The notes under the pieces were generated by a model. It searched no databases, was not told the origin of the DNA, and saw nothing but the letters and a program-made list of their open reading frames with translations. This document shows, piece by piece, positions 47,376 through 61,088 of a DNA stretch of 64,000 bases (position 1 is its first letter; each line of letters opens with the position of its first letter). Source of the stretch: Gnetum montanum (taxonomy: Eukaryota > Streptophyta > Gnetopsida > Gnetales > Gnetaceae); assembly GCA_015680685.1 (NCBI GenBank), contig MNCI01014982.1, positions 284,994 through 348,993 of the forward strand, given 5' to 3'. The position numbers and the translations under genes are program-made.

Positions 47376-48559
47376 TTAACTATTAGTACAATTTTTTATT
47401 GAACCTTTTTACTAATAAGTAGTAAGTATATGCTTATACTTTTAGACCTCACGATGATTCTTGATTCATTTATCCACTTGATTTTTATTCATGGATTTCA
47501 TTCCATAAAGGATGAAGCCATCCTCAGCTATTGTACTATCTCCAAAATCTATAAAGCTTTAATCTCTTGCACTGTGCATCAAAATGGGGCATCACATGAG
47601 GTTGCCAATTTTGATACTAGGAAAGATTTCATAATAGATTTTGCAAATATTCCAAATGAGTTGGACTTTGTACATGTGAATTAATGAACCTACATAACCA
47701 TGTTAAAGTTAGTTTTGGCGAAGAAAAAATAGCTTAAAATTTACTTTAATTTCTTAATATGCTAACATATCTTTCTACAAAAATTTGAGAGGTTGGAATG
47801 TCAAATATTACCCTAACGGTTTGAGTTTTCAACAATAATGTGCTATCAACACTAAATGGCCTATATTCCCTCCTCTGTCATAATGTGATCTTCCTTAAAC
47901 CAATTGTAAATTTGCTATAAAAATTGGATAACTAACATGTTTCCTATCTAGGAATTTAAATCCAAAAAAATTAACTCATGAATAAAATTTCTAGTAGTAA
48001 ATCTAAGAATTTCTTAAAATCCTTAAAATCTAGGTTAACACCATAGAGTTATTGATTCCCATAACAAAATTAAATGCAAAGCTTAAATAAATGCTTGAAA
48101 ACTCTAGTAAAACATAAATTCATATTGAATATATGCTAGCATTATAGTTGCTACTAAAATATACTCAAAATTTTAAAATAATAGAAGTATTTACTATGAA
48201 AAACTAGAGGAATAGTGGTAAACTCTATAATAATTTCTACTTAGGATTCAAAAAATTTACATTTGAGCTCTAGGATGGAGTAAGTAGGGTTAAGATAGTC
48301 CCCTACTACCACTAATCCCACCCTTGGATTCTTACCTATTGCTATCTACTCTCATTTAATTCACCAAAGTGCTCAAATAAAAATGAAAGCTTTGGTGCTA
48401 AACTTTTCTTTTTTTTATTACTTTTATATCTTAACAAATAATGCATGTCCTATAAGTCTTAATTTGTATGATATTTTGACATCATTCAGTTTAGACATCT
48501 TGTGTTATTTCTTTTCAAGACTCTAAAACTAGATTTACTCTTTTTTTATTTTGGTCTAG
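47376..48559. other. Upstream of antisense gene C and sense acceptor
   Basis: No gene is supported here. It ends with a long T-rich run and TTTGGTCTAG at 48559, followed seven bases later by ATGAATACC, mirroring the acceptor of element A (TTTTGTAG, then ATGAATGC). Confidence 0.5.
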
Positions 48560-50660
48560 GTGAACATGAATACCTCTCCAGACTCTCTACTTCAACCTCT
48601 AATCTTAAGTCATCCTATATGCTAGGTATGTCAAACTTTAAATCTCTCTTTTCTTTATTTAAAAATAGGTTTAACTTCTATTGTATCCTCTTTAGAGATT
48701 ATGAAGAATGAAATCCTACCTCAATGAGACCTCTCTTTTCTTGATCAAGATCCTATTTTAACTAATGATCACTAAGTACACTTCTTTTTCAAGAGCTTTG
48801 GCAGGACATCTTAGTGACTTTATAAAAGCATTCAATTGCTTTTTCTTGGGGTTACAATGATATTCTCAGTCTAGACCCAAAGCTAGTACAATATAAAATC
48901 ATTTTAAAATAAGGTTTCAAACCTATTAAATAGAAGATTAGAAAAAATAATCCAACTATAGATTTTTCTACAAAGACAAAAACAACTAGACCCTATAATG
49001 CTAGATTCATTCACCTAGTTGACTATTGTGATTGGATTTCTAATATTTTTGTAGTTTCCAAAAATAATGGTAACATTGGTATACGCATTGAATTTTAAGA
49101 TCTTAACATGGTCACTATTAAGAATGACTTTTCTTTACCCAATATCAATAAGCTTGTGGATTCCATAATTGGACATACTCTTCTATCCTTTACGAATGGT
49201 TTTTTTTTTTGTTATAATCAAATATAGATAAATCTAGAGCATTAATAATATACCACTTTCATGACTCCTTTAGGAACATTTTGCTAAACTAAAATGTCTT
49301 TTGGACTCAAGAATGCTAGAGATATCTATCAATGAACTATGACTTTTATCTTCAATTACATGATGTTCAAAATAGTTAACAACTACATTGATAATTTGAC
49401 CATCAAATCTACCCTAGTGATTGATCACACTTTTGACTTGGTATAAGTTCTAACTCACTGTGGCAAGTTTAACCTATGTCTTAATTCCAAGAAATGCATC
49501 TTTTGGATCCTTACATGTAAGATGTTAAGTTATTCTATATCACAAGATGACATCAATATTATCCCTCATAAGATTAAGACTATCCTAAATCTTGCATCAC
49601 CTAGAAACATTTGAGATATGTGAAGTTTGCAAGGTCATATTCAATTAATTCACCTTGTCATTTCAAATGTCACTAATTATCTACATTCCTTAACTCACTT
49701 GTTTTACAAATCTACCTCTTTTATTTGGGATAAGAAGTGTCAAAAATCCTTTGAATCCATCAAAGTAGTTTTGATCATTCTTCCCATTTTGCATTCTCCA
49801 TAATTTCATCAAGCTTCTTACCTCTATCTTTCTAAATCCAACCATACTATATCCACCATAATTTCTCAAAGGAAAGAAGATGGAGTTGATCTTTTCATAT
49901 ATTCCATATATTATTCTTTCTTAGATTGTGAGACTAGGTACTCCAATATCAAAAAATATTATCTAAGTCTGGTCTTCACTCTTAAAAAGTGGAGACATTG
50001 CCTTCTCAATGCTAAGATATTTGTTATTCACAAAGATAAAATTCTTAAAATCATTACTAATAATCCTTCCAACAATCACTACCTATCTCATTGGAATACT
50101 TTTCTTATTAAGTTTGACATTTATTTTCTATCTAAACATTTTGTAAAACATTAACCCATTGTTGATCTCATCTCTACTTCTAAGTTAACTGATATTATTT
50201 ATAGCCTATGTACTAATGCTAAGTATTCAAATGTTATCCTCTATTTCAATGGACAAACAATTTCTTTGAATTTGGTGTAGCTTGCATCTTTATTCTTTCT
50301 AATAAACAAGTTCTGTACTTGGTTAAAAAGCTTGATTTTCATTACACTAACAATATAGTAGAATATGAGGCTCTAATACGAGACCTCTCACTAGCCTTAT
50401 AAAAATATATTAAGAGTATTATTATGGATGGTGACTCTCAACTCATCATAAATTAAGTTAATGATGAATATGAATGTAAGGCTTTTCACTTAGTTTCTTA
50501 TCTAGAAATGGCTAAGGAACTTAACCTTTTCTTTTTTACTTATATTTTGAATTACATTTTGTACTCTAAAAACATGCTTGCTAATGCTTTTGCAACATTT
50601 ATAAGTCATGGTGATCCTTTATCTATACAAAATCAACTTATATAATCAATTTTCCTAACA
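48560..50660 (+). pseudogene. Reverse transcriptase and two RNase H domains of element C
   Basis: RT shows HLVDYCDWISNIFVVSKNNG, DLNMVTIKNDFSLPNINKLV, LLSFTNGFFFCYNQI and a catalytic box NNYIDNLTIKS, in which the second Asp is Asn. The first RNase H is near 49830-50050 and the second near 50220-50620, with NNIVEYEALIRDLSLAL and IIMDGDSQLIIN, the latter retaining the Gln that is a stop in A and B. The dual RNase H places it in the Tat lineage. Confidence 0.85.
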
Positions 50661-50879
50661 CTTATTATGTAATCTTCCTATAACTACATAAGTATTTTTA
50701 ACAAAAATGATGAGAATCAATAATATGTTGATGTTCATTATCTCAAAATTGGGGAAACTCATAATCATCTTATGGCTATTCAAAAGAATGCTTTACATAA
50801 ATTTATTTAATAATTTTGATTAGTAAATCCTAATATCTTCTGTCGAGTTTCTTCTATCGGCGTTCTTCTATATTATCTT

Positions 50880-51960
50880 AGTCCTATGACATCTAAGATA
50901 ATCCTTGACTAGGTTCACTTAAGAGTTTATGCTGGATACTTAGGATCATGCTCCTTGAAAAATTGCATCATTTCTTTAGGCTATTGGTGACCAACCTTAG
51001 CTAATTATGCTTACCATCTAGTCAAGATATGTAATAATTACCAAAGACATGCATCACTTATCTATTTTCCTTCACAAGAACTCAACCTATCTCAAATTAC
51101 ATGATCCTTTTAAAAATGGAGTTTAGAACTTATTGATTTTATTATTCTTCATTCATCTTCTAGAAGTCAATTTATTCTAATTACTACTCAATATTTTACT
51201 AGGTAGGTAGAAGTTATTCCTTTATGTTCCATCAAATCCTACTTCATCTATCATTTCATTCTGACCACATAACAACTCACTTTGGTATGCCTCTCCAAAG
51301 TGTAATTGATAATGAACCTTAATTTAAAAGTAAGGAGGTATCTAATTTTTACTCTATTTAATTTTTTACCCAATCATTTTATTACTCTCAATCTAACAAT
51401 TAAGTTGAATCCAATAGTAAAACTCTTATTCATTTCCTCTATACTATGGTTAATAAAATCCAATGCAAATAGAACATAAAGCTATCCCAAGTTCTATGGG
51501 TCGACTATACTACTTTTCATATAACCATTGGTGATACCTCATATTTTCTAACTTATGGTTATGAGGTAATCTTTCAAGTTGAACTCTGTATCTCACCTCT
51601 CCATGTTACTTTTCATAATTGGTATTTAGATTAGGACAACATCAACATGCGATGCATTGAGCTAGATCTCATAGAAGAACATCAAGATGATACTATTTAT
51701 CATCTACATGTATATCAAATAAATATCCAACATTGCCACTTCAGATGTATCAAAATTAGAGAAATTCATGACAGCAATCTAGTTCTTCATCATTTTCCAA
51801 ACTCCAAATATAAAAAGTTCTCCCTCAATTAGCAGGTTCCATTATGGTGGTTCAATCTTTGCAAAATGGTGTCTATATTCTCTTTGATCTATAAGGATGT
51901 TAGTTTCTAAATCTTGTCAATGGAAACTTCATAAAGTGCTAATACATGTAGCCAATTCAT
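50880..51960 (+). pseudogene. Integrase of element C
   Basis: Traces of the zinc region lie near 50920-51060. The core is near 51110-51450: FITTQ-type text around SRSQFILITTQYFTR, and a SVIDNEPQFKSKE-like segment keeping the second Asp. The C-terminal part near 51780-51960 resembles the GPFLV and LKKYY end of A and B. Many stops. Confidence 0.75.
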
Positions 51961-52319
51961 AGCATAAAACTTTATGACTTTCTAAGACTGAATGTGTGTC
52001 CTTCTAGTGGTAGTTTACATTTTAATAGCTTTTTTATACTACAAAGAGATATGTACTATGTTGGGATAATATGTTTTCTCTAAAGCCTATTTTATTTGCA
52101 CAATTTCACTTACTATTCCTTCTTTCTATCTTATATTCCAATATTTTTGTAGCTATTTTTATGATATTTTTCTATCCTATCTAGCTTATGCAATTCTATG
52201 TACTTGACATAATTAGTGATATTTTTAAATCACTAAATATCTCTTTTCTTCATGTGAGGATATGAATTAACATATTTTTTAGTGGGATATGGAGGAATTA
52301 CTTCAAAAATATATATATG

Positions 52320-52960
52320 GCATTATTTTCATCATAGTGTGTAAGATCTAGCAATGTCCCACTTCTATGGCATAGTACCTTCCTTATGATAGGTGTATGG
52401 GTGATATCCTCTTTTCTTCCATTTCTTTTTTGTTTTCTATCTTTTCATAGTCTAAATTTTGCTCTTTTATTCTATATTTATCTCTTCTTTTCCTTATCCC
52501 TTATTTTCTATATTCAACATTAGTAAGGCTAAATGAGTGTCTTTGCCTTGATGTAGTGAGGAAGCTTGAGTGTAGAGTAACATAAGTATGAATATTCATT
52601 TAAGTGAGGTAAGGAGAAGGTTAGTTTTAGGGATTTAGCCATGTTCCACTTTTGTGCCATTGCACTGTCCTAATGATAGGTGTATTAGCAATGCTCCTAG
52701 CATGCTTTTTCCCTTATATTGTTGCTTCTTCTTTTGGCTTTGAGCTATCTTCCTATATTTCTCTATCCCTTTCATTTTTTATTCTGTTCATTGATGATGT
52801 AAAATGAGTATCTCTACCTAACTTCGTTGGGGGTGTGATTGACAAAATTGTGTGGTTTAGGGAGTGCTTTATTAATATTTTTAGATGATTTCTAGGATCT
52901 AGCCACATCCCACTTCATGGCATAGCACTCCACTATATGTGTATTAGTGATATCTTAGAT
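52320..52960 (+). repeat. Three diverged repeats in the 3' region of element C
   Basis: AGATCTAGCAATGTCCCACT, GATTTAGCCATGTTCCACTT and GGATCTAGCCACATCCCACT begin near 52345, 52636 and 52895. Each is followed by ATGGCATAG-like and GATAGGTGTAT-like text. The period is about 260-290 bp. Confidence 0.75.
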
Positions 52961-53060
52961 TGTCTCCCCTATGATTCTACTTTATTTAATTCTTTTGTAG
53001 GTAATTAACAACTTATATCTTTTCTTAATGGATTCTCCTTTAGCTTTTAGTAGTGTGCAT

Positions 53061-53073
53061 CAAGAGGAGATAA
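53061..53073 (+). promoter_or_regulatory. Polypurine-like tract of element C
   Basis: CAAGAGGAGATAA stands right before TGTTGTACCC. It has the same layout as the tracts of A and B. Confidence 0.6.
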
Positions 53074-54050
53074 TGTTGTACCCAAATTAGCTTTTTTTCA
53101 TACGTTAGAATTTCAAGTTTAATTAATGGATTTGCAACTCAAAGCTATCTTTAGTAGTTCCAAATTCTACATACTACACCATCAACCACATTTCTTTTAG
53201 TTCTTCTTTATCATTCACAAAACATAACATCTCATGTCACCTACTATGTTTTTATTTAAGATGCTCTCACTCTTTAGTTTTGAGATCCAACATTATCTCC
53301 TGTGTTGATTATGACTTTAGATTGTTTAGTACTCTTCTTGATGTATAACATCATATTGCTCTTCTACATTTGATGTCAATCTTGCTTCTAAAGTCTAATG
53401 TCATTTTCATATTAGCTATCTACATGTTTTTACTCCTATTCAAAATCTTCTAAAATATTTTGTGCATCCTAATGCATCATTTCTTTATGATTTACAAGGC
53501 ATTTATGACCTATAAATAGGAGGATTCTTCTAAGTAGAAAGATATTGACTAGTTTTTGGCTCTTGCTACTTGTAATATTTGGCATTTGGAGAATTTTCCA
53601 AAAATAGCTTCATTGCATAATAACCATTCTTTTAGAAATGATCAGAAAACTATCTATGACCTGTAGTTTCTTAGAGTTCTTTCTAATTTTTTTCTCCTTG
53701 CTAATACATTTATATCCCTATTATGTTATCCTCCTAAAACATGGATAGTTCCTTGGATATAGATCAACATAGATCTAATTTCATTTCCCTTTCTATATCT
53801 TTTATTAACTTCTTATCTATAGCATTTTCTTTAGGTCTGCATGAAGCACATTCATTAGAGAGAAAATGGGATAACATAGCTCCTTATTAATGATCCCTGA
53901 CCCTTGATCCATTTCACAAGATTTCTATCATAGAATTGTAGGTTTCTTTATTGGATTTTCTATTTTGTGTGCTTTAAATTTTTATTTTTCCAATCTTTGA
54001 TATTGTATCAAATATATTTAAGCATTTTTCTTTGATTTAAGAACATAGTT
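53074..54050 (+). repeat. 3' LTR of element C, right end uncertain
   Basis: It begins TGTTGTACCC after a purine tract. The TATA box is at 53510-53518. No second copy was found at the 5' side of C in this window, so the end point is only estimated. Confidence 0.5.
53509..53520 (+). promoter_or_regulatory. TATA box of the C LTR
   Basis: CCTATAAATAGG, about 435 bp from the LTR start. Confidence 0.65.
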
Positions 54051-54409
54051 TTTGATAGATTTGCTCTTGATCTACTTTGCTTTCTCAGTTTCTCTATTAA
54101 CTATACGCATGCTTTGTTCTCTTTCATATTGCATTGCAAATAAATTTTTCATTTATTTTCTTTTTACTAGCTAGTTCATGCATGCTATCATTTTACTTTA
54201 TACTTGCTAACATTTGGTCAAAACACAAGCTCACATTATCAAATTTTCTAGTGATTTGTAAGTCCCCTTTTGACTTAAAAAAATTCAATTATTTAGAGCA
54301 TTTAGTGGATGTGAAATTTATTAACTTATTTTTACATTAGATTGTATCAAATATCAAATGACAATGATTCTTATTGCAATACCTTCAATTACAAATATAT
54401 CTCCACTGA

Positions 54410-55060
54410 GCATATTCATGTTAAGGAGGAGGAGTTCTATAGATTATATCAAGGAAACTAGTCTATAGTAGAGTATGATGTATAGTTTACAAAGTTTAGT
54501 AGCTATGTAAAATGATGATGATAGGGTAAATAGATTTATTAGAAGACTTTGTTCAATCCTAAAGTGACATTTCTTACCTTTTGGCCTCAACTCTTATGAT
54601 GATGCATGAGAGATGGCTATGCATTTAAAGAGGAGTTTAAATAAGGATGTAGATTGAATGGAACCTAAGTAGGAATAGAAGAGAGGACCATAATATGGAG
54701 GGAGACCTAGCTTTTTCAAGTAGAATCATAAAGAACATGATGACAAAGAATGAGATGGTGGCTACTAGTAGTTAGTAGTTAGGTATTTTGTTCCTCTTGT
54801 AGGATATAAAGTCCCTTTTATATGTTATAGATGTGGATAGTCTGGTTTAATCTAGAAGAACTACTTGAATTATTATACATGCGGGTAGATAGGACATTGG
54901 ATCAAGGTAGTATTATGTGGTAGTAGAGGCTAAGGGCAAGGATAGACCTTTAGTAGCATATGGATGTGAACTTCTACTAGATAGGTTGTTGTAGTAAGGC
55001 AAAGAGCCCATGATCAAGTGTATGGTCTAACATACCAACCAATGGACATACAATCCAACA
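54410..55060 (+). pseudogene. gag of element D
   Basis: The core trace EEFYRLYQGN, followed by SIVEYDV and FTKFSSYVK (54430-54510), fits the chromovirus Gag pattern. At 54826-54900 two zinc-knuckle remnants read CYRCG and YTCG with GHWIK; the Gln codons beside them are TAG. This would be the RNA-binding structural protein. Confidence 0.75.
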
Positions 55061-55480
55061 CTAGGATGAATATAAAAGGTACAAGATTTAGACCTTTTGT
55101 GTTTCTTTTATTTGATCCTAATGCTAGTCATTAATTTCTAGGCCCTAGCATCATATCTTGGATAGATCTATGATGTTGTGCTCTTCACTTGGGGTTGCTA
55201 GTGCATTCCACTAAAGGATATGAGACTCAAGTGGATCATATATGTAGGGATGTGCTAATGATGATATAGTAGAGATAGTGAATTAGTTATCTACATGTGA
55301 TGGATCCTAGTGGTTATGATATCATCTTGGATATGGATTGTTTACCATAGTTCATTATCAATTTGGACTATTGGTAGAAGCTTCTGAGGCTACAAATAAC
55401 TGGTGGTAAGAAAATAGAGATTCAAATTCATCCTTGATTAGTTTTTTTAGACCTACTATCTTATAAAGTATTTTTTAAAA
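55061..55480 (+). pseudogene. Aspartic protease (PRO) of element D
   Basis: FLLFDPNASH matches the DSGASH catalytic loop with changes, and the later MDPSGYDIILDMDCLP (55306-55353) matches the DVILGMDWL motif. A frameshifted STKGYE-type segment lies between them. Confidence 0.75.
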
Positions 55481-56870
55481 TTTTTCAAAAGAAACATATT
55501 TATGATATGACATCGATATATCATTCAGAGATATAGACTTAAATAAGATTCTTATAGTTTAAAAGTTTCAAATGTGTTCCACACAAAATTTCTTAGAATA
55601 CCACCTAAGTAAAATGTACTACAACCAAGCATAGAGTCTATCTCAAAGGCCCCTTAAAAGATGTCTCAATTACAACAAGCATAGTTAAAGATTTAATTAC
55701 ACAAGTGAATGGATAGAGGCTTGATTTTTCCTAGTGTTTTTTCTTAAGGTGCTCTAATGTTATGCACATGAAGAAAGAAAGGGAGTTTGAATATGGATTA
55801 ATTATAGTTATCTTAATCATGTGATAGTAAAGAACAAATATCCTCTTTTTTTCATTAATGACTTATTTAAAAAACTTTAATTAACTCATGATTTTCTTAA
55901 AGGATTAATCTAAATTCTGGCTATCATCAGATGCAAGTTAAGAAGTTGGATGTGCCAAAGAATATATTTCATACCTAATAAAACTATTACAAGTTCTTAA
56001 TGCTCTTGTTTAGGTTTATGAATATACTAGTAATGTTTATGCACCTAATTAATATCATGTTGCAACCATTCCTTAATTCATTTATGATAGCCTTAATTGA
56101 TGATATTCTTGTATGCTCTCCAGATGAGAACTTGTGAATGGTGTTCAAGATCTTGCATTAGTATTAGCTATATGTGTAGCTATCCAAGTGTTCATTTTGA
56201 CAGTTAGAGATATAATTTTTTTATCATGTTATTTTTGGAATTCATATAGTAGTGAATCCAACCAAGATTGTAGTGATTTATAAGTGGTCAATTTTGTAGA
56301 TAATAGTAGAAGTTCATATCTTATTAGGATTGGAAAGGTATTATTGTAGTTTATGAAGCATTTCTCCTATATTACATATTATTTGACTCAGTTATTAAGA
56401 AAGGAGACTAGTTTCTCTTGGAGCTAAACTTATCAAATAACTTTTCATGAGCTAAAGCACATGGTAATATCTACTCCAGTGCTGATTTTTCCTATACTTG
56501 AATGACCTTATGATATATGCATGAATGCATTTAGAAATGGATTAGGAAATGTCTTAATGCAAGATGAATAGGTAGTTTCATATTCTTCTTATCAAATGAG
56601 GTTTCATGAGACTCAATATCTTGCTCATGATTTAGAGTTAGATGCAATAGGTTTTTCTCTAAGGATTTGGTGGCACCATCTTTATGATGAGAAGGTGATT
56701 ATATGGACTAACCATAAGAGTCTTTAGTATATTATGGGTTAATAATAGTGGAACTTCTAATAGAGAAAATGGATAGAAATTATAACAAACTTTGACTTTA
56801 CTATTTGATATAGGCCTAGCAGGATTAACTAGGTGGCTGACACATTAAGCAAAGTGGGTAGTAGACTTAG
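55481..56870 (+). pseudogene. Reverse transcriptase and RNase H of element D
   Basis: RT includes LNHVIVKNKYPLFFINDLFK near 55810-55870 and the catalytic box ALIDDILVCSPDEN at 56090-56130, with both Asp kept. RNase H follows at 56440-56870: ISTPVLIFPILE, DICMNAFRNGLGNVLMQDE, SSYQMRFHETQYLAHDLELD, WTNHKSL then a TAG for Gln, and YRPSRIN with VADTLSK. The order and motifs are those of chromoviruses. Confidence 0.85.
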
Positions 56871-57049
56871 CGGTTTGATCAACTCATTAAATTTTCATGA
56901 TATTTTGTAGGATATATAGTAGCTATGTGCTTGGTGTAGAGAGTGATCATAGTAGGTTATTATAGGTAGAACAATAATAGTAGATAGTCAAGGTATGTTT
57001 TAGATGGATGATTAAATATATGTTCTCATTGTATTGCATTCTTAGTTAT

Positions 57050-58110
57050 TAGATGAGATAAACATGAGTAAGTAACAAATGCATCTAGGTAGCAAGAAGA
57101 TATAACAAAGTCTTTTATGTACTTATTGAGAACTTGGTATGAAGAGAGATGTTAACAATTATGTTTTTCATTGCCTATTGTATTAGTAAATGAAGATAGA
57201 GCATAAGAGACCTAGTGATTCCTTACACTTTCATGACATACAATTTTGAAAGTTGAATACTATTGGAATAGTATTCATTCTTGGATTTCCCTATAATTAG
57301 AGATGCCATTATGCTATTTATGTCATTGTAGACCTATTGACAAATCTTGTAGATGTTCTTGCTACTAGAGCTACAATGAATGTATAGGAAACATCCTAGT
57401 TATACATAATTGAGATTATGAAATTACATGGTGTTCTATAGAAGATCATTAGTGATAAATATGAATGATTTATTTCCAAATTTTGGAAATATTTTTAGAG
57501 CGAGATAGATACATGATTAAATCTAAGTTCAATGTATCATTTAAAAACTCATGAGTACATAGTACGAGTAAGCTAGATTTTAGAGGACATGTTGCATGAA
57601 TGTACCTTATAGTCGAGAGATAGTTGGGATTGTATTTTTCCTCTAGTGAATTTTTCTTATAATAATAGTTATCAAGAAAGTTTCAATGTAGCTTCATATG
57701 AGGTGTTATATGAAAGATCATGTAGGAATCCATTGTGTTAGCATATCTTTAAGTATAGGCCTTATAAAAACAGACAACAAATGCTATAGATCAAAAAGTA
57801 GATTCAAATGATCTGAGGTTGGTTCAAAGCTATATAAGAGAAGAAAGTAGCCTACATTAACTAACGTAAGACACTATTAGAGCTTGTAGTTGGCTAGAAG
57901 TGTCTTTGTTTGGATTTCATCTTTGAAGTACCTGATGCAATTTGGCTAGAAGTGGAAATTTACACCTAGATACATTGGTCCATTTGAGATCCTAGATAGG
58001 ATTAACAACATCTCTTATGCATTAGCATTATCACCTTAGTTGTTAGGAGTGCATGAGGTCATTTACATATCCATGTTAAGGAGATATATGTTACATGAGT
58101 AGCATGTAAT
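57050..58110 (+). pseudogene. Integrase and C-terminal tail of element D
   Basis: The core is seen near 57250-57420 as FILGFPYN and YVIVDLLTNLVDVL, with the first Asp region altered, and at 57440-57470 as IISDKYE. SYNNSYQESFNVASYEVLYE at 57655-57710 is the standard end of the core. The C-terminal region reads GPFEILDRINNISYALALSP and VHEVIYISMLRRYM to 58090, matching the module before a chromodomain. No chromodomain was recognised after it. Confidence 0.8.
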
Positions 58111-58332
58111 TTATTGGTTAAATGCATAGTTACAACCTAATTATATCTATGTAGAGTAGATAATGTAGATTTTTGATAGCATGGTTCAATAGCTTCTTAG
58201 TAGAAAAATGTCTATGATGAAGGTGTTGTGGGATAAACATGATACCTAGAAGACCACATGGAAGGTAGAGATAGACATTTGGCCTAGATATTCAAATATT
58301 TTCTAGGAGAAAGATTCTCAAATATGGAAGGA

Positions 58333-61080
58333 TGTAATCCCTCACTGTAGGATCTCATGGTATTCTATTATGTTCATAAATATGTCACTAGACTTAGTCA
58401 TGGGTCATGGATGTCTAAAGCTAGTGATTATATTATGATTATAAATTTTCCTAGAACTTATAAGATTATGCTTATGATTATGAATTAACATGACTATGCA
58501 CAATAATTTTATTAGATGTATAATATGATGTTTATGGCTACCAAGTGAGGAGAGTTGTAGGGGAAGATTAAGCATTGGAATTTATTTTCTCAATATCCAT
58601 GCTATACTTATGTATTATAGCTTTAATATTAGTATTCTTTAGAAAATCATGTTATGTGATTATGCATTAGTGTTATTTTGGTTGATTATGATATGATCTC
58701 ATGATGATAAACCTATGATGCATGTTAGAGTCATATGGCTAGTTGGCATATTGTATGGTACATTTATGGTTTTATGGTTATGCTATAGATGAGATATGAA
58801 GTTTATAGTATTGATGGGTATTTTGTTTGGTTATTTCATGAGTGTCTTGTGGGATGTGGATTTCTTCACATTATTTGGAATAAGAAAAATTAAGTGAAAG
58901 ACTTTATAAAATAAAATAGGAAATAAAAGCTATTTTATTTTATTTATGTATAATTAAAACATATAAAATTGTCCATTTTTTAATTTCTTGATTATGTTTT
59001 CACACATCTTGGTTTTCTATAGTTTCTTTTGATTATTTGTTCTTCTCCAATTCCCAACCATTTTGAATGTTTCTAATATGTTAAAAAGCTATTCAAGGGT
59101 GGGCTATGATTTGGGAGTCTTAGTTCATGTTTTGATGGATCAAGAACTTTTGTATGAGCATATTGGTATTTGGTTTCTGGGTTTCTAGGTTTCATAAATT
59201 CTTTAGACTGTGGTAAGTTTCTTTACTTGTCTCCTATCTTGTATTCTTAAAATGGTAAAGATATTCATGGGCTTGGTGTATAAGAGGGATAGGTATTGAT
59301 GTCAATATTACTTGAATGTGTATCTAGAGAGGTTACATAACATATATTTTGTGGATGTTACAAGGTTTGTAGTAAATACAAATTTATGATTATAAGTTTG
59401 AAATTATGATGATGATCACCTCAGGACCACAAAGATTGATTGCAATGCTCCAAGGATATAAAGAAAAATGTATCTTAGTTAACATAAAAATTATTTATAA
59501 AGTACTTTCATCATTGTTCTATTCATCTACCTCACCTTTTTTTTGGTGGATCATGAGTACAACATAGGTCACGATGGAATCGTAACCCAATCAAGGTTGG
59601 GGTTTTAACCAGCATAGGTTGCAGTGTCCTTGCAATTTAGGATTTTAAGTGATTTTGATAGGAATATGAGGCATAGACCCCTTATTTTGCAATCATAGTT
59701 GGCAATTTAATCTAGGTGTGAGTCATAGTCTTGGCATCTTGAGGTTGTGATAGTATTCTAAGGTAATTTGAAATGCTTTTAAGCTATGATAGGATCGTAA
59801 TGTGGCCATAATACTAGTTTATTTAGATGTGAGTCATGGAGAGAACACATCAAGATTATGGTGGCTTTTGTACTCTAACCTTCTAGCTCTATTTATTTTA
59901 GGATGAATCATGGTGGCATCATAGCTGGCTCATTATCAAGAATGCAAGATAGAAAAACTTATTGTAAGCTCACAGCTAGTAGAAAAAAAAGGGGCATGAG
60001 CAACATGAGAGTCACATAGAGGTTTTGGTTGTGATAGAGAAAATGTGTAAACTGTTGTTTCCCTTGAAAAAATTAAATGTAACAAGATAAAGACCTTAGG
60101 ATAGGCTAGAGGTATTGTGCAAATATTTTTTTAATACTTGCAATGGTTATAGACTTGTGATACCTATTTCGTATGATCTCATCTACATGTAGTAAGTCTT
60201 GGTTATGTATTAGTATAATAATTGAACATGAGGATCATGCGATCTAGTGATGATTATATCTTAGGTTACCCATAGAAATAAAGTACATGATTATGTTATT
60301 ATGTATGATAAGTCATGATATGATATAGGCCTTGAGATGATGAATGTAGCACTAGTTGCTTATGGTTATTAAAGAGTTAAGATGTATCTTATTCATGATG
60401 TTGATGTTGCATTTAGTTTGAAGACATATGTTATGACTAGTAACAAAAATGATGCATATAGCACTAGTTGCTTATGATCATTGATCAATTATGATGTGAC
60501 ATGTTCATAATGTTGATGTTGCATGTGTATAGTCATTGGTGGAGTTAACACGAGGTGTGGACTAGTTGATTATGAGGTACCCTGGAGGAGTTGGTATATC
60601 CCCTATTGTAATGCATTAAAGAGGGTCTCCTCTTAGCCTCATATTGAGAGTGGAAGATTATAGGTAAGACCTATGATTGGTACTGTTGGCACATTTGGCC
60701 ATTCCATGGAACAGTGGAATATTTTATTTAAAATTAGCACAATCCCTAGTTGTAAATTTACAGTTTTAGTATTGTGAGTTGATGGGTATTTTTGAAGAAA
60801 CATCCACTGGTAAATAATTTTTATGTTGAGGCCTTCTTGGAAAGCAATATTAAAATGCCTTTATTGAAGATTGGAATAGCAGAGAAAGGATGAAATTATT
60901 TACCGCAAAAGGCATACTCCCCGCTAATGTTGGATAATGGATTATTAAGGTCCACTTAAGAGTTGGAAGTGTGCAGAAGACCTCATGAATGGATTACCAA
61001 CAGGTTTTGAATTTCATTCGGTAAATTTAATTAACAAAGGATGAGAAAGTTTCTGTTGCAGAAAAAATCGAATAAAACAT
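58333..61080 (+). other. 3' LTR and flank of element D, no gene seen
   Basis: TGTAATCCCTCAC at 58333 is the likely LTR start. The far end was not found. The interval is AT-rich with no protein pattern. A diverged direct repeat with CACTAGTTGCTTATG begins at 60350 and 60462, a 112-bp period, each copy followed by TTCAT-ATGTTGATGTTGCAT-type text. Confidence 0.45.
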
Positions 61081-61088
61081 CAAAAATA

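Larger units (their letters stand above)
41107..54000 (+). mobile_element. Element C: third Tat-like Ty3/gypsy element, AT-rich
   Basis: The order is gag (41208-43100), PRO (about 43100-43950), a 4.6 kb insert with an antisense gene (44612-47375), RT with two RNase H domains and INT (48560-51960), a 3' region with repeats, polypurine-like tract and 3' LTR (53074 onward). The plan is that of A and B, but sequence similarity is only at protein level and base composition is more AT-rich. The first 200 bp after 41107 resemble B's 5' internal region more closely than the rest does. The right end of the LTR was not fixed. Confidence 0.75.
54400..58332 (+). mobile_element. Element D: Tekay-like chromovirus, internal region
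   Basis: The order is gag with zinc knuckles, PRO, RT, one RNase H and INT, ending in a chromovirus-type tail. The sequence GGAAGGATGTAATCCCTCAC at 58325-58344 is the usual place where a chromovirus ORF runs into its 3' LTR. No 5' LTR was found, so the left side is probably truncated at about 54.0-54.4 kb. It is heavily decayed. Confidence 0.75.
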
